A DNA stretch of 6,314 nucleotides from Clostridia bacterium. Its GTDB lineage: Bacteria > Bacillota > Clostridia > Peptostreptococcales > Anaerovoracaceae. Position 1 is the first letter of the stretch. Each line of letters starts with the position of its first letter. Below the pieces are notes generated by a model. The model saw only the letters and a list, made by a program, of their open reading frames with translations, was not told the DNA's origin and did no database searches. The stretch covers positions 1 through 6,314 of the forward strand of contig CAAEEE010000058.1 in assembly GCA_900754805.1 (NCBI GenBank), written 5' to 3'. Positions 1 through 6,253 of the stretch are shown piece after piece. The translations under genes and the position numbers were made by a program.

Positions 1-143
1 CTTCTTAAAATGTCCTTGACAAGGGGTACACTTTAGCACAGGAAAAGCGCGAAATTGCGAAGAATCTTAAAGGTCTCGGTGTAGGTACTGCAGAAATTAT
101 CAAGGCAACCGGGCTTTCCGCTGAAGAGCTTGCGACATTATAA
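1..143 (+). pseudogene. C-terminal remnant of an Rpn/PD-(D/E)XK transposase-like nuclease, frame broken
   Basis: The frame ending at TAA 141-143 reads NVLDKGYTLAQEKREIAK, then a short loop, and finishes ATGLSAEELATL. A Lys/Glu-rich helix leading into 'AKNLK..G....I..ATGLS.EE...L' is the usual C-terminal tail of Rpn-family recombination-promoting nucleases, a common multicopy family in Clostridia. Going upstream, this frame meets TAA at 6-8 and has no ATG, GTG or TTG start. A reading frame from outside the window must therefore shift near the AAAA run at 7-10 to join it: frame 1 through 'LLK' would need a -1 shift, frame 2 a +1. It could be a decayed gene, a sequencing indel in the A run, or an unrelated protein with a similar helical tail. 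The nuclease domain is outside the window, so the family call rests on the tail alone. A hairpin terminator follows 24 bp downstream. Confidence 0.5.
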
Positions 144-167
144 TTTCAAACAGACGAACTCATTATT

Positions 168-200
168 AAAGGAAGCCTGCACAGGCTTCCTTTGTTTGTC
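168..200 (+). terminator. Rho-independent terminator after the Rpn-like tail
   Basis: The left arm AAAGGAAGCCTG (168-179) and right arm CAGGCTTCCTTT (182-193) are perfect reverse complements around a CA centre, so in practice the loop is a few bases. The right arm runs into a T-rich tail (TTTGTTTGT, 191-199) on the plus strand, as expected for a terminator of the gene ending at 143. In the other direction the stem is followed only by a weak T/A stretch. It lies about 60 bp past the stop of the minus-strand DUF2284 gene and could also stop that transcript, less efficiently. Confidence 0.88.
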
Positions 201-253
201 TAAACGAATCCACGAGTTCGGTGCCTCGCTGTTTCGGGGCTAAGCAAATGCAT

Positions 254-760
254 TCACTCCACCAGCACCAAGCCGAAGTGGCTGCGGGTTTCGTCTTCGC
301 AGCGGAGCGTGTGGATTTCCAGTCCGAAGCGGCGTCCGGTGGCGAATACATCAATTCCGCAGGCTTCCATCGACGGAATCGCGCGCTCAGGCCGGCGGCA
401 ACCTGCAGGGTCGCATTCCGCGCAAAGCTTGCACATGCCGCTTCCGAATGCAATCGACTTGTAATAGCCATCTAAAAACAGCTCACGCGAGCAGTCGCGC
501 GCCATATGCGTGGCATTCCAGCCGTGGATGCGGAACAAAATCGCCGTATCATAGCTGTCAAGGATTGCGCGCGTCTTTTCATAGGACGGTGCGGCCGGCG
601 GGCAACAGTGGTTTTTCCCGTAGTGCCCACAGCCGAACTGACATTTGAACACCGTCCATGGCGCAGTCACGACCTCATGTGGGTCGATGAGAATCGCGGG
701 ATCGACTCCGCCTTCCGTCAGCATATTCAGATATTTTTCCAATTCGTGTTTTTCGTTCAT
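254..760 (-). CDS. DUF2284 family cysteine-rich putative metal-binding protein (168 aa)
   Basis: A small cytoplasmic protein of the DUF2284 family (predicted metal-binding proteins), with no signal peptide or membrane segment. Its cysteines fall in two groups. The first is C40, C44, C52 and C53 in CQFGCGHYGKNHCCPP. The second is C110, C113, C116 and C121 in CKLCAECDPAGC, followed by RxPExAIPSMEACGIDV with C134. The spacing in the second group is like that of an iron-sulfur or zinc binding site. The ligand, partner and reaction are unknown, so iron-sulfur binding is inference from the cysteine pattern. The start is the ATG at 758-760 because GGAGG sits 7 bases before it; the frame stays open upstream to 892 but that would run into the lipoprotein gene. 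Length is normal for the family. It lies 58 bp downstream of the lipoprotein gene on the same strand. I see no convincing promoter in that gap, so co-transcription is likely. Confidence 0.9.
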   Translation of the reverse strand: MNEKHELEKYLNMLTEGGVDPAILIDPHEVVTAPWTVFKCQFGCGHYGKNHCCPPAAPSYEKTRAILDSYDTAILFRIHGWNATHMARDCSRELFLDGYYKSIAFGSGMCKLCAECDPAGCRRPERAIPSMEACGIDVFATGRRFGLEIHTLRCEDETRSHFGLVLVE

Positions 761-818
761 ATTCTGTCCTCCGCCGATGCTTACGCTGCGTTTCGTTCCG
801 CGTTTTGAATCCGCGTAT

Positions 819-1613
819 TTATTCGGCAATCGCCGCAATCGTTTCTGCGCTGATTTTCTGATAATCCACCATGTTTTCAGTGGAATTCCCATATGTATCT
901 GCTACAAGCTTGTCATATTCGGTTTTGTCAACCGGGTCGACCGCCTGCGTGATGTCTTTATAGAGATAATACACGATGCCTGTTTTGCTTATATCCACAT
1001 CGGACGGATATGGGTTTCCCTGATAGTCTTCCGGGAAGTAGTCCTTATCCCAGGCGTCGATGTAGTATTGCTGCTCGTAAACATCTTTTTCCGCATTGCA
1101 TTTATAAATAGCATAAGGCCAGAAATCGCCTGCCATGCCTTGATTGTGCGACGCCTGAACCGTCAGCCAGCCGCCCTCAAAGAAGTCCACAGCCGGATAT
1201 TCAATCAGCTCGTCCTTGAAGCTGTCAGATGCCGAATCGTATTGGAAAATATAGAAAACTTCGCCGACCGTCGGCGCGTCTCCAACCTGAATCAGAAGCT
1301 CGTCTATGCCGTCACCGTCGATGTCCGTAATCGCAAAATCGTTTTCGCCCCAAATGTCCGTATCGTCGCCTTCATTCGTGTAAGCCTTGTCCCCGTTCGG
1401 AAAGACTTTGTTCGTTAGGAGTTTTTCCATGGCCTCCTTGTATTTTTGTGCGCAGAGCTGATTTTCCGCAGCAAGTTTTGCCGCAGCGTCATCCACCTTC
1501 GGCTTCTCAGCAGGCGGGGTGTCATTTCCGCTTCCGCACGCCACCATGCCAAGCACAAGCGTAAGTACGCAAAGCGTTGCAATCACTTTCTTTCCGAAAT
1601 TTTTTTCTTTCAT
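819..1613 (-). CDS. Secreted lipoprotein with a DxDGDGxDE calcium-type loop (264 aa)
   Basis: The N-terminus is a lipoprotein signal peptide: basic MKEKNFGKK, a hydrophobic stretch at about 10-22, then the lipobox MVAC with Cys26 as the expected lipidated residue. A Gly/Ser/Asn/Pro-rich linker (27-40) and a helical Ala/Lys/Glu segment (41-70) follow. At 97-105 is DIDGDGIDE followed by LLI, the Asp-rich loop seen in many Firmicutes surface lipoproteins and resembling EF-hand-like or FG-GAP/VCBS calcium loops. The remainder (110-264) is acidic and rich in Tyr and Asp, likely one globular domain that I cannot assign. The ATG at 1611-1613 is chosen because AAGGGGGA precedes it and because it starts the signal peptide; the frame is open upstream to 1763 but that stretch crosses the promoter. 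It probably faces outward on the membrane. Function is unknown; a calcium-binding or ligand-sensing surface protein is a guess. Confidence 0.88.
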   Translation of the reverse strand: MKEKNFGKKVIATLCVLTLVLGMVACGSGNDTPPAEKPKVDDAAAKLAAENQLCAQKYKEAMEKLLTNKVFPNGDKAYTNEGDDTDIWGENDFAITDIDGDGIDELLIQVGDAPTVGEVFYIFQYDSASDSFKDELIEYPAVDFFEGGWLTVQASHNQGMAGDFWPYAIYKCNAEKDVYEQQYYIDAWDKDYFPEDYQGNPYPSDVDISKTGIVYYLYKDITQAVDPVDKTEYDKLVADTYGNSTENMVDYQKISAETIAAIAE

Positions 1614-1619
1614 TTCAAA

Positions 1620-1628
1620 TCCCCCTTC
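1620..1628 (-). promoter_or_regulatory. Ribosome binding site of the lipoprotein gene
   Basis: On the minus strand AAGAAGGGGGATTTGAA leads directly into the ATG at 1611-1613. The purine-rich AAGGGGG is at usable Shine-Dalgarno distance and fixes the start of the lipoprotein, ruling out the upstream in-frame ATG near 1763. Confidence 0.7.
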
Positions 1629-1658
1629 TTTTGAGTAAATAATTCTTCTAATGCATGG

Positions 1659-1687
1659 ATTATATACCCTATTTCGACAAATTTCAA
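1659..1687 (-). promoter_or_regulatory. Sigma-A type promoter for the lipoprotein-DUF2284 unit
   Basis: Read on the minus strand: -35 TTGAAA (1682-1687), a 17 bp spacer (1665-1681), then a perfect -10 TATAAT (1659-1664). One base differs from consensus across both boxes. Predicted transcription start is near 1652, giving a leader of about 39 bases with the Shine-Dalgarno site near its end. The flanking DNA is AT-rich with an A/T run upstream of the -35 box. No operator-like palindrome is visible, and there is no clear terminator between this promoter and the transglutaminase gene upstream, so some read-through from the larger operon is possible. Confidence 0.85.
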
Positions 1688-1746
1688 CAAAAAACTCCCG
1701 CCATGTCCACAATAAGAAATATACATGCAAAATTGGCAATATTATA

Positions 1747-4077
1747 CTATAGAAAGTATACATATTTCAGTTTCATGCGGGTGAAGAACCCTGAATGCGT
1801 CCAAATCCTTTCCCATAGTTCTTCATTTATCTGCAGGACTTGCTGCCTATCCTCCTCCGACATTTCGTGATTGCTGAATTTTGCTTCTTCCCAAAGTTTC
1901 TGCACATTTCGGTAACCCGTTGTCAGATTCGTATCTTGAAATTCTTCTTCAACAAAAGCCGCATATTCAATCGGGTTACAGTTGCGCGGCTCCAGACCCC
2001 ATGCCACCAAAACATCCATCATATAAGCATGAATCCTTCTGATACCATCCGCCGCATTCCCCTCTGCGAATGCAGCCTTACGACAAGCGGTTTTCTTTCG
2101 CTCGTGAATCAGCCACGACAGGAACAGGGCAATCAAAAGCGTCAATATGGCAAGGGAAGCCACTAACAGAATCGTTACTTTGTGTTTAATCCAAAACATT
2201 TTCAGCTTTGGACTGTCCGGCTCGGTACTTTGCTGCTCCTCTGCCTGATCCGCTCGCTTACTTCCGACCTTCTGACCCAGCAGCCCGGAAATATCCCTAT
2301 AATTTTCTGTCTTTTCCATAACCGATAAGTAGGATGGCGTTGTCTCAAAGGGAAGCCAGCCCACTCCGTCCTGATAGTATTCCGCCCATGCGTGAGCATG
2401 GGTGCCGTCAATGTAGTAAGGCTCATCAGGCTTCATCTTCTTCGAATCTTCCTTTGTTATGAGGTATCCCTCCATATAGCGTGCCGGAATTCCATAGTAC
2501 CGAAACAGCATAACCGCTGCGGAAGCATAATGCACATCATAGCCTTTTTTACTTCCGTCAAGGAAGTTCAGAACAAAATCAATGTCACCGTCTACAGCAT
2601 CCGTTTCCTCCGCATATTTTACGCTTTTACCCAGATAATACAGAATATTTTGCTTTGCCGCCTGATAGTCGAAATGAGTCTGGCCGTTTTCAATCACATA
2701 ATCCCCTAATTTTTCTGCCAGATACTGCTCGATTTCCATTGGAATCTGTGTGTAATTCTGATAGACGAAGCAGTTGTATCCCGCCTCATCGTCAAGATAG
2801 GTCTGCGCTTGGATATTGAGGTCACCTCTGCCGTTCTCACTCCTATTCTTCATTTGTTGAAGCTTGCTGCCGATTTTTTGATACTTCACGATAAGGTTTT
2901 CGGTGGTTTCAAACCCATAGGTTTTCGTGCCTCTGAATCCTTTCGCAAGAGTGTAACTATCCCCGATTCCCTCTGCATCAAAATAGCTGTCCTCCGCCAT
3001 CTCATATGGCAGGTATAGATATTTGGTGCTTGCGTTCAGATTCTCAATGGTTACACGATTTGTTTTCGTCTCTATGCCGCTTGCCTGTGCCCCCTGGACG
3101 ATTTGCTTCTGTGCATAAAACCCGTCTTCATGAAGCCAGTAAAATAGGTCACCGTTCTGATAAAGGACTTCTTTGTCCAACCCCTTCCACCGGTTATTTT
3201 CATAAGTTTCTCCGACAAACCCTCTAAGATAATAGGAAGTCGGTTCCGTCATCGTGACTTTCAGCACACTCTCCTCTGTGCGCTCCTGTTTGCCTGCGGT
3301 GGACAGTTTGCCCCCGGTCAGCCCACTGCTAAGGTTGTTCCCATATCGCATATTATCGGTTACTTCGCTGCAATGCTCTGCGATAGCGGCCGGTAAATCC
3401 GAATTTGAAAATACCGAGAAAACCCCTGCCCCTGCAATAATAACGCAAAAAAGCACACCCAAACGAATCCATGTTCTTGCCGCAGCTTTTTGCAGAGTTT
3501 CACGCTTTTGGGATGCCCCATCCGAAACCCGAAGTAAATACATCAATCCTCCGCACATTACTGCCGCTGTCATGGTTCCTACCTGCATTCTTGCCCCAAA
3601 GACAAGAAGAAGCAGCAGTCCGCCTCCCATGTGAACATAAAACAGCACAGAATGTGGCTTTTTTACGATTTCACCTGTGGATATTCCCAGCAAAAAGGCA
3701 AAAATTCCCACGACAAGTCTTAGTGCGTTGCCTCCGTCTCCCTCCACATGGAAAACGGTATAATTCCTTGGATGAAGCTGCTTAAAGTCGTCTATCACCA
3801 AATTCAAAAGTTCCGCACACCCGTCTGTAAATGTAGGCAGCATAACCAATGCAAGTATAATCGACAAGCCAAAGGCAAGCCCGTATACAATCCATTCTCT
3901 GTCTTTTCGCTTTGTTGCCACATAAGCAACCGCCGCACCACAGATACCGCATCCGGCCGCTATTATAGGTTCCTCGACGGAAAGGGTATCAAGCAGAACA
4001 TACAGTTCTCCAAGCACAAGCAGCACCGCCATAATCAATGTAATTTCCTTTTTTCGTATTTTTTCCAACATAAGCAT
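1747..4077 (-). CDS. TgpA-like membrane protein with extracytoplasmic transglutaminase-like domain lacking the catalytic Cys (776 aa)
   Basis: About seven N-terminal membrane helices (roughly 12-30, 36-55, 61-80, 118-135, 142-160, 163-183, 204-223) are followed by a long extracytoplasmic region (224-630), one more helix (633-656) and a cytoplasmic tail (657-776) that starts HERKK. The transglutaminase core lies at about 470-582: KGYDVHYASA (511-520), YGIPARYMEGY (528-538), HAHAWAEYY (560-568) and GWLPFETTPSY (573-583). In active relatives the first block is GYC; here it is Asp514, codon GAT, and no Cys occurs from 440 to 664. The usual catalytic Asp after the HAW motif is Glu578, while His562 is kept. 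The tail sits where DUF4129-like tails occur in TgpA relatives. Family members act with MoxR and DUF58 proteins at the cell envelope. The ATG overlaps the DUF58 stop (TAATG), indicating translational coupling; a second ATG two codons on (4069-4071) is also possible. Catalysis is doubtful; a binding or structural role is inference. Confidence 0.92.
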   Translation of the reverse strand: MLMLEKIRKKEITLIMAVLLVLGELYVLLDTLSVEEPIIAAGCGICGAAVAYVATKRKDREWIVYGLAFGLSIILALVMLPTFTDGCAELLNLVIDDFKQLHPRNYTVFHVEGDGGNALRLVVGIFAFLLGISTGEIVKKPHSVLFYVHMGGGLLLLLVFGARMQVGTMTAAVMCGGLMYLLRVSDGASQKRETLQKAAARTWIRLGVLFCVIIAGAGVFSVFSNSDLPAAIAEHCSEVTDNMRYGNNLSSGLTGGKLSTAGKQERTEESVLKVTMTEPTSYYLRGFVGETYENNRWKGLDKEVLYQNGDLFYWLHEDGFYAQKQIVQGAQASGIETKTNRVTIENLNASTKYLYLPYEMAEDSYFDAEGIGDSYTLAKGFRGTKTYGFETTENLIVKYQKIGSKLQQMKNRSENGRGDLNIQAQTYLDDEAGYNCFVYQNYTQIPMEIEQYLAEKLGDYVIENGQTHFDYQAAKQNILYYLGKSVKYAEETDAVDGDIDFVLNFLDGSKKGYDVHYASAAVMLFRYYGIPARYMEGYLITKEDSKKMKPDEPYYIDGTHAHAWAEYYQDGVGWLPFETTPSYLSVMEKTENYRDISGLLGQKVGSKRADQAEEQQSTEPDSPKLKMFWIKHKVTILLVASLAILTLLIALFLSWLIHERKKTACRKAAFAEGNAADGIRRIHAYMMDVLVAWGLEPRNCNPIEYAAFVEEEFQDTNLTTGYRNVQKLWEEAKFSNHEMSEEDRQQVLQINEELWERIWTHSGFFTRMKLKYVYFL

Positions 4078-5195
4078 TAAACCTCTGCATAAATGCCATT
4101 TTCTTTGAACTTCTGATATTCCCCCACAGGCAAAACCGATACTTTGGTTTCTGCAGGTAGCATTGGCATTTCTCCTTCCCCCGTACCGGACAGAGTTAAA
4201 AGAATGACATGTGCATACTCCATATTTGCCTCTGCCATGTGGGCAAATATACTCACCGAATCCTCCCCTATGCCCGCAGACAAAATTTCCGGCATGGCAA
4301 GGTTCAAATCCTCTTCACCGCTGATTTCCCAGGGTTTAATCTCACCTTTTGCGTGATCCATCCATGCGATGTGATGTTCATAATTCCGTTCACATAATTC
4401 CATCGAAAGGGAAATCGCAATTTCCCCCATGGCCTCCGCTGCTTCCGCCTGAATAGGCATGCTTCCGTCCTGCTTAGTGTTATCCATCAAAATAAGCAGG
4501 GAGTTTTTAATGGGCAAGCTGAATTCCCGTACAATTATTTCCTCCGCCTTTTGCGATAACTTCCAATGAATTTGCTTCATCCCATCCCCCTCTTTATAGC
4601 TACGGAGTGCATAGGTTTCGCTTGCATCAAATCCCGGCTTGTACAGGGAATATTCGTCACTTTCTATGTCGGTAATCTGCCCGGGGGAAACCCTTAGGTT
4701 CGTAGGATAAAGCTGAGGCAGCACCAGTGATGCGGTATTACATTCCATCGTTGCCTTTGCTCTGTATATGCCAAAAATATCATAAGCATATATTCCTCTA
4801 ACGCTGATTGCAATCTTTCCGCAATGGGAAAAGGATACTCCGGTCTGCACCCTGTCCGCCGACTTTGCCGGAAGTGCGAAAGGAATCCTCATCCCGGTTT
4901 TTTCTCCGGTCAGAAGGTTTTCACAAAGCAGTTCACATTCCCCCCTGCTTCCGCTGAATTTGGTTGGATTATTCAGCTTCATCGAAATCTCTGTTTCCGT
5001 ATTTTTTTGCAAGGAAGAACTGCACTGTATATCTACGGAAATATTTCTACAGAAATGTCGGACGATGGGAATTTCCGCCGCTTCACACAGAAGCGAGGCG
5101 ATTGCAATAAGCACTGCCACCGGGTTTTGTCCGGCAATCCATATCACGATCCAAAGAAGCAGCCAAATTACAAATAGAATTCTGTTCTTTTTCAT
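4077..5195 (-). CDS. DUF58 domain membrane-anchored protein (372 aa)
   Basis: Two N-terminal membrane helices (about 6-22 and 25-42) are followed by a largely soluble part. A beta-rich region (50-160) carries GIYAYDIFGIYR (134-145), a typical feature ahead of the DUF58 core. The core itself is at 188-226, with ALRSYKEGDGMKQIHWKLS and then IIVREFS. The C-terminal half (231-372) has the alternating hydrophobic strands expected of the vWA-like fold of this family (LLILMDNT at 233-240, HVILLTLSG at 329-337). DUF58 proteins occur next to MoxR ATPases and are thought to be their membrane-linked partners; the exact task is not established. The start at 5193-5195 is chosen because GGAGG lies six bases upstream. 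The frame is open to 5336, but that would overlap the MoxR gene by more than 100 bp. It follows the MoxR gene after 32 bp and overlaps the next gene by one base, so all three are probably one transcript. Confidence 0.93.
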   Translation of the reverse strand: MKKNRILFVIWLLLWIVIWIAGQNPVAVLIAIASLLCEAAEIPIVRHFCRNISVDIQCSSSLQKNTETEISMKLNNPTKFSGSRGECELLCENLLTGEKTGMRIPFALPAKSADRVQTGVSFSHCGKIAISVRGIYAYDIFGIYRAKATMECNTASLVLPQLYPTNLRVSPGQITDIESDEYSLYKPGFDASETYALRSYKEGDGMKQIHWKLSQKAEEIIVREFSLPIKNSLLILMDNTKQDGSMPIQAEAAEAMGEIAISLSMELCERNYEHHIAWMDHAKGEIKPWEISGEEDLNLAMPEILSAGIGEDSVSIFAHMAEANMEYAHVILLTLSGTGEGEMPMLPAETKVSVLPVGEYQKFKENGIYAEV

Positions 5196-5210
5196 TCGTT
5201 TCCTCCACAG
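5196..5210 (-). promoter_or_regulatory. Ribosome binding site of the DUF58 gene
   Basis: Minus-strand TGGAGGAAACGA immediately precedes the ATG at 5193-5195. GGAGG with a six-base spacer is near optimal and decides the start, cutting 47 codons from the longest open frame. It lies in the 32 bp gap after the MoxR stop. Confidence 0.75.
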
Positions 5211-5227
5211 CTTGGTTTCAAAATTCT

Positions 5228-6160
5228 CTAAATCCGATCCGGTCTTGGGGTATTTCTGAGAATTTCGTCCAAAATATCTGCTTCTGTAGTTTCGGTGATT
5301 TTGGCCTTTGAGGTCAAAATCATTCGATGGGCACATACATCTTTGAAAATATCTGTCACATCATCCGTAAGCACATAATCTCTGCCCCGTATGTACGCCC
5401 CCGCCTTTGCCATGCTGCTTACCGCAATGGCGCCTCTCGGGCTGACACCTAACATGGTAAGCGGATGCTTTCTTGTTTCGAAGCTCAGTGTTGTGATGTA
5501 TTTCAAAATCTCGTCGCTGACCTGCACAGTCTCTGCTTCTCTTTGCATCTGTATCAGTTCTTCCGCTTCCGTCACCCGTTTTACCGAGGTAATCGGATTG
5601 CCCGCCTGACGGTCTCTAAGGAGGTTAACCTGACTTTCGAAATCCGGATAGCCCATTCTCAGCTTAACCATGAACCGGTCCAGTTGTGCCTGAGGCAATA
5701 GCTGGGTTCCGGCAGAGCCCACCGGGTTTTGTGTGGCAATTACCGTAAAGGGCTCCGGCAACCTGTAGGTTTTTCCATCCACCGTTGCCTGCCTCTCCTC
5801 CATTACTTCCAAAAGGGCAGACTGGGTCTTGCTTGAGGTGCGGTTGATCTCGTCGGCCAGAAAAAGGTTGCACATGGCGGCGCCCGGCTTGTAGTCGAGC
5901 GCGCCGGTAGCCTTGTTGTAGACCGAGAAGCCGGTGACGTCGGCGGGCATGACGTCCGGCGTAAACTGCATGCGCCTGTAATCTAAGGAGAGCGCCCTAG
6001 AAAAGGCAAGGGCCAGCGTGGTCTTGCCCACGCCCGGAATGTCCTCGATGAGGATATGTCCGCGGGAGAGGATCACCATCAGCACCTTGAGGATCATATC
6101 GTCCTTGCCCACAACGGCCTTTTTCACTTCGTTCATGATTGCCATGGCTTTTTCGGTCAT
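5228..6160 (-). CDS. MoxR-type AAA+ ATPase (310 aa)
   Basis: A cytoplasmic AAA+ ATPase of the MoxR family. Counting from the chosen start it shows Walker A in EDIPGVGKTT (Lys46), Walker B LFLADE (Asp103, Glu104) followed by INRTSSKTQSALLEVMEE, sensor 1 in VIATQNP (Asn145), the arginine finger region QAQLDRF (Arg162) and sensor 2 in GVSPRG (Arg242). The lid domain fills the C-terminal third, so the enzyme appears intact. MoxR proteins are thought to work as chaperones that help insert cofactors or remodel partner complexes, commonly with DUF58 or vWA proteins as encoded next door. Start choice: the frame is open to ATG codons at 6205 and 6202, but those lie inside a predicted -10 box and lack a Shine-Dalgarno site. 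The ATG at 6158-6160 has AAGGATG about eight bases upstream and gives the usual family N-terminus. If the longer start is used the protein has 325 residues. Confidence 0.93.
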   Translation of the reverse strand: MTEKAMAIMNEVKKAVVGKDDMILKVLMVILSRGHILIEDIPGVGKTTLALAFSRALSLDYRRMQFTPDVMPADVTGFSVYNKATGALDYKPGAAMCNLFLADEINRTSSKTQSALLEVMEERQATVDGKTYRLPEPFTVIATQNPVGSAGTQLLPQAQLDRFMVKLRMGYPDFESQVNLLRDRQAGNPITSVKRVTEAEELIQMQREAETVQVSDEILKYITTLSFETRKHPLTMLGVSPRGAIAVSSMAKAGAYIRGRDYVLTDDVTDIFKDVCAHRMILTSKAKITETTEADILDEILRNTPRPDRI

Positions 6161-6167
6161 ATGCGGC

Positions 6168-6174
6168 ACATCCT
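6168..6174 (-). promoter_or_regulatory. Probable ribosome binding site of the MoxR gene
   Basis: On the minus strand AAGGATG matches six of seven bases of AAGGAGG and lies eight bases before the ATG at 6158-6160. The alternative starts at 6205 and 6202 have only AGGG directly against them, too close to work well. This site is the main reason, together with the promoter position, for the shorter start. Confidence 0.55.
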
Positions 6175-6200
6175 TTTTTCGTATTGTAACCTCTTTATTC

Positions 6201-6229
6201 ATCATACCCTAAGCCGGGGAACATTTCAA
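6201..6229 (-). promoter_or_regulatory. Candidate sigma-A promoter of the MoxR-DUF58-transglutaminase operon
   Basis: Minus strand: -35 TTGAAA (6224-6229), a 17 bp spacer (6207-6223), then -10 TATGAT (6201-6206). Each box matches consensus at five of six positions, and the -35 box and spacer length equal those of the lipoprotein promoter. Predicted transcription start is near 6194, which would place the ATGs at 6205 and 6202 upstream of the message and leave a leader of about 34 bases before the ATG at 6160. The call is sequence-only; the operon could also be read from a promoter outside the window. Confidence 0.6.
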
Positions 6230-6253
6230 CCAGAATCGGCCGTCTTAGTGTTA

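Noticed and set aside
797..816. Short direct repeat TCCGCGT at 797-803 and 810-816 between the lipoprotein and DUF2284 genes
   Set aside because: Two seven-base copies in a short GC-rich gap can arise by chance, and no promoter, hairpin or further copies accompany them.
761..892. Extension of the DUF2284 gene to the upstream ATG at 892
   Set aside because: It would overlap the end of the lipoprotein gene, and the added residues are unlike the family. The ATG at 758-760 has GGAGG at ideal spacing.
645..1418. Long open frame on the plus strand opposite the lipoprotein and DUF2284 genes (257 codons)
   Set aside because: It lies antisense to two genes with good ribosome sites and recognisable features. 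Its product is rich in Ile, Val and Arg with no domain I recognise, and I see no Shine-Dalgarno site or promoter for it.
1688..1746. Possible terminator after the transglutaminase gene (GCATGT ... ACATGG followed by a T-run)
   Set aside because: The arms are only five to six bases with a long AT-rich loop, and the T-run is several bases beyond the right arm. Too weak to call.
1614..1763. Extension of the lipoprotein gene to an ATG at 1763
   Set aside because: The extra codons cover the promoter and overlap the end of the transglutaminase gene, and would bury the signal peptide inside the protein.
5196..5336. Extension of the DUF58 gene to an ATG at 5336
   Set aside because: It overlaps the MoxR C-terminus by over 100 bp, and the added stretch is basic and low in family character. 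The start at 5195 has GGAGG six bases upstream.
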